A DNA stretch of 64,000 nt, taken from assembly GCF_026239655.1 (NCBI RefSeq), contig NZ_JAPIVO010000001.1:558001-622000 (forward strand), in the 5' to 3' direction. Position numbers and translations under genes: made by a program. The notes under the pieces were generated by a model. It did not search any database, had not been told where the DNA came from, and worked only from the letters and a program-made list of their open reading frames with translations. Below, one piece after another: positions 33,767 to 43,052 of this stretch. The first letter of the stretch is position 1. Every line of letters starts with the position of its first letter. The DNA comes from Pedobacter sp. MR2016-24 (GTDB taxonomy: Bacteria > Bacteroidota > Bacteroidia > Sphingobacteriales > Sphingobacteriaceae).

Positions 33767-34927
33767 ATGAAGATAGGTATTGTTTGTTACCCTACATTTG
33801 GCGGTAGTGGTGTTGTGGCTACAGAATTAGGAAAAGCGCTGGCTGACGAGGGTCACCAGGTTCATTTTATTACATATAGCCAACCGGCAAGATTAGATTT
33901 TTTCTCCGCTAATCTATTTTATCACGAAGTATCCGTAAGAGATTATCCATTATTCGATTATGCACCCTACGAATCTGCATTGGCGAGTAAGCTGGTAGAT
34001 GTAGTGATGTTCGAGAAGCTCGATATTCTGCACGTGCATTATGCTATTCCACATGCATCGGCTGCTTTTATGGCCAAGCAAATCCTGGAAACTTACGGGA
34101 TACACATTCCGTTTGTAACTACGCTGCATGGAACTGATATTACACTGGTGGGAAAAGATCCGACCTATAAACCTGTAGTTACTTTTTCAATCAATAAATC
34201 TGACGGTGTTACTACGGTTTCGGAAGATCTGAAGAAGGATACGAATAATCATTTTCCGATTACCACGGAGATCAAGGTAATTCCTAATTTTATTGATTTT
34301 AACAGATTTAGTCTGCAGCCAAAAGGTCATTTCAAAAAGGCTATTGCGCCAAATGATGAAAGGATTCTGATCCATACCTCTAATTTCCGTAAGGTGAAAC
34401 GAACCTCTGATGTGATTAAGATGTTTAAAAAGGTGCTGGAGAAAATACCGTCTAAGCTTTTAATGGTGGGTGATGGACCGGACCGTGCCAATAATGAACA
34501 GTTATGCCGTGATTTGGGGATCTGCGACCATGTCCGGTTTTTAGGTAAGCAGGATGCGATAGAAGAAATCCTGTCTGTATCTGACCTGTTCCTGATGCCA
34601 TCTGAAACTGAAAGTTTTGGTCTGGCTGCATTGGAAGCGATGGCCTGCAAAGTGCCTGTAATCAGCTCCAATGCTGGTGGTTTGCCAGAATTGAATGTGG
34701 ATGGTTACTGCGGTTACATGAGTAATGTAGGCGATGTGGAAGATATGGCCGCAAAAGCTGTGCTGATCTTAGAGAATGATGATACACTCAACCAATTTAA
34801 AGAAAATGCCTTTAAAAGGGCTCAGGACTTTGATCTGAAAAAGATCTTACCCATATATATCGACTTTTACAATGAGATTATTACCAAACATCTTGCTAGG
34901 CATGCAGATGCGGTGAAAATGGCATAA
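33767..34927 (+). CDS. bshA: N-acetyl-alpha-D-glucosaminyl L-malate synthase
   Basis: 386 residues from ATG 33767 (the frame opens at a TTG at 33752). BshA joins GlcNAc from UDP-GlcNAc to L-malate, the first step of bacillithiol synthesis. GT-B fold, family 4: N-terminal MKIGIVCYPTFGGSGVVATE, LHVHYAIPHA, TLHGTDIT, KVIPNFID, then the donor-site motif PSETESFGLAALEAMA with SSNAGGLPE. Complete and typical of the Bacteroidota orthologues. Ends at a perfect terminator. bshB and bshC are not in the window. Confidence 0.95.
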   Translation: MKIGIVCYPTFGGSGVVATELGKALADEGHQVHFITYSQPARLDFFSANLFYHEVSVRDYPLFDYAPYESALASKLVDVVMFEKLDILHVHYAIPHASAAFMAKQILETYGIHIPFVTTLHGTDITLVGKDPTYKPVVTFSINKSDGVTTVSEDLKKDTNNHFPITTEIKVIPNFIDFNRFSLQPKGHFKKAIAPNDERILIHTSNFRKVKRTSDVIKMFKKVLEKIPSKLLMVGDGPDRANNEQLCRDLGICDHVRFLGKQDAIEEILSVSDLFLMPSETESFGLAALEAMACKVPVISSNAGGLPELNVDGYCGYMSNVGDVEDMAAKAVLILENDDTLNQFKENAFKRAQDFDLKKILPIYIDFYNEIITKHLARHADAVKMA

Positions 34928-34945
34928 GCCGATATCACTGGATAT

Positions 34946-34985
34946 AAAAAAGCTTCCTTTCCTGATCAGGAAAGGAAGCTTTTTT
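34946..34985. terminator. Bidirectional terminator between bshA and the lactonase gene
   Basis: A 40-nt perfectly self-complementary sequence, AAGCTTCCTTTCC and its complement around TGATCA, with A and T runs at both ends. Confidence 0.92.
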
Positions 34986-34997
34986 ATGCTCTTCTAT

Positions 34998-36110
34998 TTA
35001 TTTTTTAGGTACAAATACAAAACATACCGGTGCGCCAAGGGCGATCCTTTTGCCTGTATCTGTAATTGCACCTGTAATTTGATTACGTTTGAAAATCACG
35101 ACGTCGTTAGTGTACTGGTGACCTACCAAAAGCCATTTGCCGCTGGGATCTATCACAAAAGCCCTTGGGCCTTTTCCTAAGGTGCCGGATTGACTTTTTT
35201 TAATCAGCTGTCCGTCTTTCTGAATTGCAAAAACAGTAATGTCATTTGCCGTACCCCTGTTGCTGGCATAAAGAAATTTACCATCCGCAGAGATCTGTAT
35301 ATCAGCAGAACCTATTTCTCCTTTGAAGTCTTTTGCAACAATATTGGTTTCCTGGATCTTTGTTAAAAGACCATCAGTATAACTGAATACGGTTAAATCA
35401 CCCTGCATTTCCTGGATCAGGTAAGCAAATTTGCCATTCGGACTAAAAACGATGTGTCTTGGTCCGCTGCCCGGTTTGATATTTATACTGTCCTTAACCT
35501 CTAAAATATTATTGGCAGCATCACGGTTATACGCATAGAGATAAATTTTATCCTCACCAAGATCATTGACAATTACCTGTTTTTTATCCGGACTAAACCT
35601 CACCATGTGTACATGTGCACTTTTCTGCCTTGCGGTATCTATGCTTGATCCTGTGTGCTGTATGACCTGTTTTGCAGCCGTAAGTGCTCCGCTTGCATCT
35701 TTTCCGAATACAGCAATGCTGCCACTGGTATAATTTGCTACGATCACATTTTTCTCATCTGAAATCAGGTAACAAGGATCCTGTCCTTCAGCAGCCTGTT
35801 TGTTTAAAAAACTCAACTTACCCACAGCTGCGTCAAAACTAAAGGCACTTACCGTACTTTTAACCCCGTCTTCATTTACTGCATAAACAAACCTTTTTGA
35901 AGGATCTACGCTCAGAAAACTGGGATTTACACTTTTCTCTACAGTATTTGCTTTGAAAGTTGCCGTATTGGTATTGAAATCATAAACATAAATACCCTCA
36001 CTGTTGCCAGGAGTGGTATAAGTGCCTATAATTAAGTTGTAGTCAGCTTTTTGAGCTTGTGCAGTCAGCGTAAAAGCCATAACAGCGAGCAGGTAAAGTG
36101 TTCGTTTCAT
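34998..36110 (-). CDS. Lactonase family beta-propeller protein (6-phosphogluconolactonase type), exported
   Basis: 370 residues with a signal peptide (to LTAQAQ). Seven-bladed propeller repeats are seen: IIGTYTTPGNSEGIYVY, NPSFLSVDPSKRFVYAVNE, SAHVHMVRFSPDKKQVIVND, GPRHIVFSPNGKFAYLIQE, GPRAFVIDPSGKWLLVGHQ. This is the YbhE/Pgl family, but export to the periplasm argues against a role in the cytoplasmic pentose phosphate pathway; another sugar lactone or a carbohydrate acid is more likely. Downstream of the pseudouridine synthase gene on the same strand (11-bp gap), so co-transcribed. Confidence 0.88.
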   Translation of the reverse strand: MKRTLYLLAVMAFTLTAQAQKADYNLIIGTYTTPGNSEGIYVYDFNTNTATFKANTVEKSVNPSFLSVDPSKRFVYAVNEDGVKSTVSAFSFDAAVGKLSFLNKQAAEGQDPCYLISDEKNVIVANYTSGSIAVFGKDASGALTAAKQVIQHTGSSIDTARQKSAHVHMVRFSPDKKQVIVNDLGEDKIYLYAYNRDAANNILEVKDSINIKPGSGPRHIVFSPNGKFAYLIQEMQGDLTVFSYTDGLLTKIQETNIVAKDFKGEIGSADIQISADGKFLYASNRGTANDITVFAIQKDGQLIKKSQSGTLGKGPRAFVIDPSGKWLLVGHQYTNDVVIFKRNQITGAITDTGKRIALGAPVCFVFVPKK

Positions 36111-36121
36111 TTTATTCAGGT

Positions 36122-37531
36122 CTACTTGATCAGATGTTTGATCTGAATCAGTTCATGTTCTTCTAAATAGCGCCATCTTCCACGTGGAAGGTCTTTCTTA
36201 GTCAGGTTACCATAAACTACACGGTCCAGTTTCACCACTTCATAGCCTAAATGCTCGAATATTCTGCGGACAATCCTGTTTTTACCACTATGGATCTGGA
36301 TACCTACTTCACGTTTTGATCCACCGGCAACATAAGATACTGAATCTGGTTTAATAATCCCATCTTCAAGCTCTAACCCAAACTGTATTTTGTTTAAATC
36401 TCCCTGGCTTAAGCTTTTGCTTAATTCTACATGGTAGATTTTAGTGATGCCGTTTTTAGGATGTGAAAGTTTATCCGCAAGGTCACCATCATTTGTCATT
36501 AACAACAAACCAGTAGTGTTACGGTCTAAACGTCCTACAGGATAAATACGTTCTCTGCTTGCTTTCTCTACAAGAGACATTACCGTACGTCTTTCCTGAG
36601 GATCATCAGTTGTAGTGATATAATCTTTAGGTTTATTTAAAATCACGTAAATTTTCTTTTCGCGTTTTAACAGTTCACCATTGTAACGTACTTCGTCTTT
36701 TGCAGGATCTACTTTATGACCCAGTTCAGAAACAGGTACTCCATTTACAGAAACTACACCTGCAGCAATCAGTTCATCCGCTTTACGGCGTGAACAGATA
36801 CCGGAATTGGCGATGTAACGGTTCAAACGAATTTTACCATCGTCTACTACACGTACACCTTCTTTTCTTGTGCGCATTACCGGCGCTTCTGAACGGTTCT
36901 TAGAGAAAGGTTTGATGACAGAACCATCTTCTCTTTTTCTGAATGGTCTGCTGTCGGTACTTCTGGAAGCACCACTTTTTTTATCTTCGAAATTCCTGAA
37001 TGGTCTTTCTCCATCAGTACTGTAATTGTCTTTTTTTACATAACTACGGCTTTCATTTCTCGGCATTTCTTTTGAACTGCCTTCTTTGAATGCACGTGGT
37101 TTGAAATCTTTCGCACCTGCGCCTCTTGGTTTGAAGCTGCTGCGTTCTCCATCTCTCGGAGGTCTTGATTTAAAGTCTTTATTTTCACCTTCTTTTCCGC
37201 CCCTTGGTTTGAAGCTGCTGCGCTCTCCATCTCGTGGTTTGGAATTACTGCGTTCTCCGTCTCTTAGAGGTCTTGATTTGAAATCTGAAGTGCCTTCAGA
37301 ACTTCCACCGCTGCTTCTTGGTCTGAAGTTATTACGGTCTCCATCTTTTGGAGCCTTTGCCTTAAAGTCTTTGGAACCGCCGAACTTCGTATTGTCTTTC
37401 CCCTCTTTATCCTCAAACTTGTTTTTTCCCTTGTAAGAACTATCAGTTCCACTACGGCTTCTACCTGTTGTGCTTCGGTTTCCCGGTTTGGACTTGTCAT
37501 CCCGACTGTTCCTGTTGTTGTTATTTATCAT
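36122..37531 (-). CDS. RluB/RsuA-type rRNA pseudouridine synthase with a long disordered repeat tail
   Basis: 469 residues. The C-terminal 240 form an S4 RNA-binding domain (IRLNRYIANSGICSRRKADE) and the catalytic domain with Asp336 in GRLDRNTTGLLL, close to RluB, which makes pseudouridine 2605 in 23S rRNA. The N-terminal ~225 residues are disordered, Arg/Lys/Ser/Gly/Asp-rich, and contain imperfect tandem copies of KSRPPRDGERSSFKPRG (about residues 75-150), visible as DNA repeats near 37080-37310. The tail probably binds RNA and may promote condensation; repeat number may vary between strains. Confidence 0.9.
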   Translation of the reverse strand: MINNNNRNSRDDKSKPGNRSTTGRSRSGTDSSYKGKNKFEDKEGKDNTKFGGSKDFKAKAPKDGDRNNFRPRSSGGSSEGTSDFKSRPLRDGERSNSKPRDGERSSFKPRGGKEGENKDFKSRPPRDGERSSFKPRGAGAKDFKPRAFKEGSSKEMPRNESRSYVKKDNYSTDGERPFRNFEDKKSGASRSTDSRPFRKREDGSVIKPFSKNRSEAPVMRTRKEGVRVVDDGKIRLNRYIANSGICSRRKADELIAAGVVSVNGVPVSELGHKVDPAKDEVRYNGELLKREKKIYVILNKPKDYITTTDDPQERRTVMSLVEKASRERIYPVGRLDRNTTGLLLMTNDGDLADKLSHPKNGITKIYHVELSKSLSQGDLNKIQFGLELEDGIIKPDSVSYVAGGSKREVGIQIHSGKNRIVRRIFEHLGYEVVKLDRVVYGNLTKKDLPRGRWRYLEEHELIQIKHLIK

Positions 37532-37740
37532 GATACGCTGTTAACCACATAATTAATGTGGGGTGCAAATTTAAGAAAAATAGCTTAAATAGCAGCCGAT
37601 ATTTTCCATCCTAATGTTAAATTAAAAATACGCTCCTATGCATGTTTAAACAGGTCTTTTGACCCTAAATTCTGTAATAGCTTGATAATTAGGTTTATAT
37701 ATTGTATGTTTGCAGGCGTTTTATATTAGTTCACCAAAAA

Positions 37741-37747
37741 AAGGAGG
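37741..37747 (+). promoter_or_regulatory. Strong Shine-Dalgarno sequence before the lytic transglycosylase
   Basis: AAGGAGG three bases before ATG 37751. Purine-rich SD sequences this strong are rare among the genes of this window, which mostly have A-rich leaders. The spacing is shorter than the usual 5-9 nt. Confidence 0.5.
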
Positions 37748-37750
37748 AAA

Positions 37751-38515
37751 ATGATAAAGAAACACATAATAACATGTACGGTAATTTTAGGATTACTGGT
37801 TATGGCAAAAGTGTTTGCTTACAACATGCCCCAAGCAGCAAAAAGTACAAAAAAAGTTACCACTACCACAACAATTACTACCATAACAAAAGAGCCGAAA
37901 TCTCTCATGGCTCAGTTAAATTTTGCAGAAGAATCTTTACCGAAGGGCGATGTCCGGGTAGAGCGAAAAATGAAGAAAGTTCTTGCTGCATACACTTACA
38001 GTCACCTGCAAACAAATCGTTTACACCGGATGGCAGCAGAATGGTTCCCTGTTATAGAACCTATTCTTGCAGCATATGGCATACCTAATGATTTCAAATA
38101 TGTTCCACTTGTGGAATCGGGCTTACAGGGTGGCATGTCACCAAAAGGCGCAAACGGGTTCTGGCAATTTATGCCTGGTACTGCACGCAACTATGGTTTG
38201 AAAGTTAATTCATCAGTTGACGAGCGTAAAAACTTACGTAAGTCTACTATTGCAGCCTGTAAATACATCAAAGAACTCTATGGTGTTTTTGATAACTGGG
38301 CTTTGGTTGCTGCCGCATATAATGTGGGCGACAATCATATGAAAAAACAGATCAACAGACAGAATCAGGACAATTATTTTAAAATGAAGCTTAACCGGGA
38401 AACTGGTGGTTATGTTTATAAACTGATTTCAATGAAACAGATCATGGAATATCCTGTCCGTTATGGTTATGCACCTAAAAGGGAACAGCAGGCTATAAAT
38501 ACGGTCAGAGAATAA
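37751..38515 (+). CDS. Lytic transglycosylase (SLT domain), exported
   Basis: 254 residues; signal peptide (to VFAYN), a Lys/Thr-rich linker with repeated Thr, then an SLT domain. Catalytic Glu122 in YVPLVES, with the following GANGFWQFMPGTARNYGLKV and AAYNVGDN motifs typical of MltD-type enzymes. It cleaves the glycan strand of peptidoglycan to 1,6-anhydro products in the periplasm. No LysM repeats, so it is a short MltD-like form. Preceded by a strong SD site and followed by a terminator; monocistronic. Confidence 0.92.
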   Translation: MIKKHIITCTVILGLLVMAKVFAYNMPQAAKSTKKVTTTTTITTITKEPKSLMAQLNFAEESLPKGDVRVERKMKKVLAAYTYSHLQTNRLHRMAAEWFPVIEPILAAYGIPNDFKYVPLVESGLQGGMSPKGANGFWQFMPGTARNYGLKVNSSVDERKNLRKSTIAACKYIKELYGVFDNWALVAAAYNVGDNHMKKQINRQNQDNYFKMKLNRETGGYVYKLISMKQIMEYPVRYGYAPKREQQAINTVRE

Positions 38516-38539
38516 AGAAGAATACTGCAATTGGGGAAG

Positions 38540-38562
38540 GCCGGAATTTATTCCGGCTTTTT
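38540..38562 (+). terminator. Terminator of the lytic transglycosylase gene
   Basis: Stem GCCGGAA/TTCCGGC with TTTA loop and T5 tail. Confidence 0.82.
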
Positions 38563-38706
38563 GCGTTTTATGCCTTTTCCGGCAATCCTGTTTATGGCTT
38601 TTTAATGATCAGAATAAGCTTTTCTATTGATAAAATTTTTAGCATTTTTGTGGCTGCAAATTTGCTGTCTTAATTTCAAAGATTTCAATAGCGTTTTAGA
38701 TAACAT

Positions 38707-41550
38707 ATGAGTAAAAATACCATCGACCTGGGCGAGCAAAAAGATGTTGAAGTATACGGTGCCAGAGTACATAACCTTAAAAATATAGATGTTTCTTTTC
38801 CACGAAATAAGCTGGTTGTAATTACCGGTTTGAGCGGAAGCGGTAAATCCTCTCTTGCATTTGATACGATTTATGCGGAAGGACAGCGTCGTTATATGGA
38901 AACATTCAGTGCCTACTCCCGCCAGTTTATGGGGGGGATGGAAAGGCCGGATGTAGATAAAGTATCCGGCCTAAGTCCCGTGATTGCCATTGAGCAAAAA
39001 ACAACCAGTAAAAATCCAAGATCTACTGTAGGTACAATTACTGAAATTTATGATTTTATGCGTTTGCTGTACGCCCGTACGGCAGATGCTTTCTCTTACA
39101 ATACAGGGGAGAAAATGGAGCGGATGAGTGAAGATCAGATCCTGGATAATATTTACAAAAAATACGAAGAGCTGCCTGTTAACATTCTTGCTCCGGTAGT
39201 CAAAGGACGTAAAGGACATTACAGGGAACTTTTTGAACAGATCCGTAAACAGGGATACGTGAAAGTGCGTGTAGATGGGGAAATTCAGGACCTGACTGCA
39301 AAAATGCAGGTAGACCGCTACAAAATCCATGACATCGAGATTGTGGTAGACAGGCTTATCATCGACAGAAAAGACCATAAGCGTCTGATTGATTCCGTAC
39401 AAACGGCCATGCGCCTGGGAAAAGGAATTATCAAGATCAGCGACAAGGAGAATAACGTTTCTCACTTCAGTCGTTTTCTGATGTGCCCTACCACGGGAAT
39501 TTCTTATGATGAACCTCAGCCTAATAGTTTTTCGTTCAACTCGCCTTATGGTGCTTGTGAACAATGTGATGGTTTAGGCTACATTTTCGTAGTAGATAAG
39601 GAGTCGGTCATGCCGAATCCGAAACTAAGTATCATGAACGGTGGACTTGCGCCGCTGGGCGAGTATCGTGATATCTGGATGTTCCAGGTGATCAAAGCAC
39701 TGGCCAAAAAATATAATTTCTCTTTGTCTACCCCGATTGAAAAACTGGGGGATGATATTACTGATATGCTCCTCAATGGCAGTCCTGATTTATTATCAGT
39801 AGCGGTTGAATACAATAAGTGGAATGTGCAGAACTATCAGATCACTTTCGACGGAATTATCAAATTGCTGGAAGAGCAGCAGGAGAAAAAAGGAGAGGGT
39901 GCTACGGATGATATGGAGAATTTCCGCAAGCTGAAGACTTGTCCTACCTGTCATGGTGCCCGCTTAAAAAAGGAGAGCCTGCATTTCAAAATTGACGGTA
40001 AAAATATATTTGAACTGGCAGAGATGGACATCAACAGCATTAAAAGCTGGTATGTAAATCTGGAAGACCGTTTGAGCGAGCGACAAAATACCATAGCCAA
40101 AGAAATCCTGAAAGAGATCAGGACGAGGCTGGGTTTCCTTACCGATGTAGGTTTAAATTATTTATCGCTGGACCGTACTGCAAAAACTTTGTCAGGCGGT
40201 GAAGCACAAAGGATACGTTTGGCTACACAGATCGGGTCTCAGCTGATGAATGTAATGTATATTCTTGATGAGCCGAGTATAGGTTTGCACCAGAGAGATA
40301 ACGAACGTTTAATCGGCGCCTTAAAAAACCTGCGTGATCTGGGCAACACTGTATTGGTTGTGGAACATGACAAGGACATGATCCTGGAAGCTGATTACGT
40401 AATTGACGTTGGTCCTGCTGCTGGTTTGCATGGAGGACAGATTGTTGCTGAGGGCACCCCGCAACAGATTCTTAAATCGAAAACACTTACTGCTGCCTAT
40501 TTGAACGGCAGGAAAAAGATAGAAATACCTGCGAAAAGAAGGGCGGGTAACGGACATCAGCTTTCGCTGATCAAGGCAAGTGGTCATAACCTCAAAAATG
40601 TTTCTGTAGATTTCCCTTTGGGTAAGTTTATCGCCGTTACAGGTGTATCGGGCAGTGGAAAATCAAGTCTTATTACAGAAACCTTATATCCGATCCTGAA
40701 CCATCATTTTTTCAGGGCTAAAAAACATCCTTTAGCTTATGAAAAGATAAATGGCCTGAAGGAAATTGATAAGGTAATTGAAATTGACCAGGCACCTATT
40801 GGCAGAACACCAAGGTCTAACCCTTCTACTTATACCGGAGTATTCTCTGATATCAGAAACCTGTATGTGCAATTGCCCGAAGCCAAAATACGGGGCTATA
40901 AACCGGGCCGCTTCTCTTTCAACGTTAAAGGAGGAAGATGCGAAACCTGTCAGGGTGCCGGAATGAAAGTGATAGAAATGAACTTTTTACCTGATGTACA
41001 TGTGCCTTGTGAAGAGTGCGGCGGAAGAAGATATAACAGGGAAACATTGGAAGTTCGTTACAGAGGTAAGTCGATCAGCGATGTACTGGATATGAGTATC
41101 GAAGATGCCTGTGCATTTTTTGAAAATATGCCGGTAATCTTCCGTAAAATCAAGACACTGAAAGATGTTGGTTTGGGTTATATCACGCTGGGACAGTCAT
41201 CCACTACCTTATCAGGCGGAGAGGCACAGCGTGTAAAACTGGCCACTGAGTTATCAAAAAAGGATACGGGTAAAACTTTCTATATCCTTGATGAGCCGAC
41301 TACAGGTCTTCATTTTGAAGATATCAATGTATTGCTGGGCGTGCTGAATGAACTGGTAGAAAAAGGAAATACCGTGCTTGTGATTGAGCACAACCTGGAT
41401 GTGGTTAAAGTGGCCGACTGGGTAATTGATCTTGGTGAGGAAGGTGGCGCTGGTGGTGGTAAGATTCTTTTTGAAGGTACACCGGAAGGTCTGATCCAGA
41501 ATCCGATTAGTTTAACGGGTAAGTTTCTGAAAAAAGAGATGGACATTTAA
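38707..41550 (+). CDS. uvrA: Excinuclease ABC subunit A
   Basis: 947 residues, the damage-recognition ATPase of nucleotide excision repair. Two ABC modules: Walker A GLSGSGKSS (41-49) and GVSGSGKSS in the second half, each with LSGGEAQR signature and DEP Walker B. Zinc modules: CPTCHGARL, and CETCQGAGMK with CEECGGRRY. Everything expected is present. Followed after 11 bp by nnr, so both are probably on one mRNA. Confidence 0.98.
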   Translation: MSKNTIDLGEQKDVEVYGARVHNLKNIDVSFPRNKLVVITGLSGSGKSSLAFDTIYAEGQRRYMETFSAYSRQFMGGMERPDVDKVSGLSPVIAIEQKTTSKNPRSTVGTITEIYDFMRLLYARTADAFSYNTGEKMERMSEDQILDNIYKKYEELPVNILAPVVKGRKGHYRELFEQIRKQGYVKVRVDGEIQDLTAKMQVDRYKIHDIEIVVDRLIIDRKDHKRLIDSVQTAMRLGKGIIKISDKENNVSHFSRFLMCPTTGISYDEPQPNSFSFNSPYGACEQCDGLGYIFVVDKESVMPNPKLSIMNGGLAPLGEYRDIWMFQVIKALAKKYNFSLSTPIEKLGDDITDMLLNGSPDLLSVAVEYNKWNVQNYQITFDGIIKLLEEQQEKKGEGATDDMENFRKLKTCPTCHGARLKKESLHFKIDGKNIFELAEMDINSIKSWYVNLEDRLSERQNTIAKEILKEIRTRLGFLTDVGLNYLSLDRTAKTLSGGEAQRIRLATQIGSQLMNVMYILDEPSIGLHQRDNERLIGALKNLRDLGNTVLVVEHDKDMILEADYVIDVGPAAGLHGGQIVAEGTPQQILKSKTLTAAYLNGRKKIEIPAKRRAGNGHQLSLIKASGHNLKNVSVDFPLGKFIAVTGVSGSGKSSLITETLYPILNHHFFRAKKHPLAYEKINGLKEIDKVIEIDQAPIGRTPRSNPSTYTGVFSDIRNLYVQLPEAKIRGYKPGRFSFNVKGGRCETCQGAGMKVIEMNFLPDVHVPCEECGGRRYNRETLEVRYRGKSISDVLDMSIEDACAFFENMPVIFRKIKTLKDVGLGYITLGQSSTTLSGGEAQRVKLATELSKKDTGKTFYILDEPTTGLHFEDINVLLGVLNELVEKGNTVLVIEHNLDVVKVADWVIDLGEEGGAGGGKILFEGTPEGLIQNPISLTGKFLKKEMDI

Positions 41551-41561
41551 TAGACAGCCTG

Positions 41562-43052
41562 ATGATTAATCTGCTTACTGCTGAACAAATGCGTTTAACT
41601 GATGCATTTACAATTGAAAACAAACCAGTGTCGAGTATAGACCTGATGGAATCAGCGTCAATGGCTTTTGTGGATGCATTTGTTGAAGAAGTAGGTGATA
41701 AAACAACTGCTATAGCTATTTTATGCGGTAAAGGGAATAATGGTGGCGACGGTTTGGCAATAGCCCGCATCTTAAAGGATAGGGGCTACACAGCAATAGC
41801 TGTTTACCTCATTGATTTTTCTTCGCGGACTACACCTGAGTATGAGGCTAACCTGGCCCGGTTAAAAGAGCTGGACTTACAGCAGTATAGGGTGACTGCG
41901 GCGGAACAGCTTCAGGGTTTGGACGCGGCAGTAATTATCGATGCTGTTCTGGGCTCGGGGCTGAATAAAAAATTAACATCAGCATATGAGCGTCTCGCTG
42001 AATTGGTTAATGCATTAGAGGGTCAGGTTATTGCAGTCGATGTGCCCACCGGTTTTCCTGCAGAGGGTATAATTGATCCGGACGATATCTATTTAAAAGC
42101 GGACCTGGTGATCTGTTTTCAGCGTCCTAAAATCAATTTCTTTTTCCCGGAATCTGTATTGGCTTTAAACCGTTTCCGTGTGGTTCAAATTGGTTTGGAT
42201 GAATCTTTTATCGAAGAGCAGTATAGCGGATATCGGTTGGTTGACAAACATACCATTCAGGAATTGTATCAGCCAAGGAAGCCTTTCAGTCATAAAGGTA
42301 CCTATGGGCATGCGCTGATCATTGCCGGACGGCCTCAGACGATGGGTGCAGCTTTACTGGCTGCCAAAGCATGTCTGCATAGCGGTGCAGGTTTAACTAC
42401 ACTTTCGATTCCCCCGACAGGTCTGACGGCACTGAATACCGCTTTGCCGGAAGTGATGTATCTGGAAAGGGAAGAGCTGAGCAAAGCAGATGTCAGAAAA
42501 TATAAAGCAATAGCGATAGGTCCCGGATTAGGCACTGGAGATGAAAGTACCAATTTGGTCAAACATATGCTTCAACTCAATGTTCCCCTGGTAATTGATG
42601 CAGATGCATTGCATATTCTGGGGGAAAACGAAGATTTAAAAAAGATGCTCAGTCCCGGTGCTGTGCTGACCCCTCATATGAAAGAATTTGATCATTTATT
42701 TGGTCGGCATCAATCCTGGTGGGAACGTTTACAAACAGCTAAAGAAAAGGCGGTACAAACTCGCTGTGTCATCTTACTCAAAAATCAATACACTTTTGTG
42801 ATCAATACTAAAGGAGAGGTGACAATCAATCCAACAGGTAATCCCGCTATGGCGCAGGGTGGAATGGGAGATGTACTCACCGGATTGATAGTCTCATTTA
42901 TGGCTCAGGGTTATGATGCTGATAAAGCTGCGATTTATGCTTGTTATCTGCATGGTCTGGCAGGTGATGAACTGGCGCAAAACAGAATTAGCGTAAGTGC
43001 ATCGGAGGTAGCAATGCATGTATCTGCTTCGCTAAAAGGTTTGATCAAATAG
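41562..43052 (+). CDS. nnr: Bifunctional NAD(P)H-hydrate epimerase / dehydratase
   Basis: 496 residues fusing NnrE and NnrD, which repair hydrated NADH and NADPH. The N-domain (1-~215) has CGKGNNGGDGLAIAR and DAVLGSGLN; the C-domain (~225-496) is a ribokinase-like ADP/ATP-dependent dehydratase with KGTYGHALIIAG, IGPGLG, and P-loop-like NPTGNPAMAQGGMGDVLTG (about 424-441). Cytoplasmic. Downstream of uvrA; its last 8 bp overlap the convergent anti-sigma gene, with no terminator between. Confidence 0.96.
   Translation: MINLLTAEQMRLTDAFTIENKPVSSIDLMESASMAFVDAFVEEVGDKTTAIAILCGKGNNGGDGLAIARILKDRGYTAIAVYLIDFSSRTTPEYEANLARLKELDLQQYRVTAAEQLQGLDAAVIIDAVLGSGLNKKLTSAYERLAELVNALEGQVIAVDVPTGFPAEGIIDPDDIYLKADLVICFQRPKINFFFPESVLALNRFRVVQIGLDESFIEEQYSGYRLVDKHTIQELYQPRKPFSHKGTYGHALIIAGRPQTMGAALLAAKACLHSGAGLTTLSIPPTGLTALNTALPEVMYLEREELSKADVRKYKAIAIGPGLGTGDESTNLVKHMLQLNVPLVIDADALHILGENEDLKKMLSPGAVLTPHMKEFDHLFGRHQSWWERLQTAKEKAVQTRCVILLKNQYTFVINTKGEVTINPTGNPAMAQGGMGDVLTGLIVSFMAQGYDADKAAIYACYLHGLAGDELAQNRISVSASEVAMHVSASLKGLIK

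Noticed and set aside
37086..37436. 116-codon plus-strand ORF inside the pseudouridine synthase gene
   Set aside because: Antisense of the Arg/Gly/Ser repeats; repeats carry over to the other frame.
38971..39564. 197-codon minus-strand ORF inside uvrA
   Set aside because: Antisense shadow of a fully intact uvrA frame.
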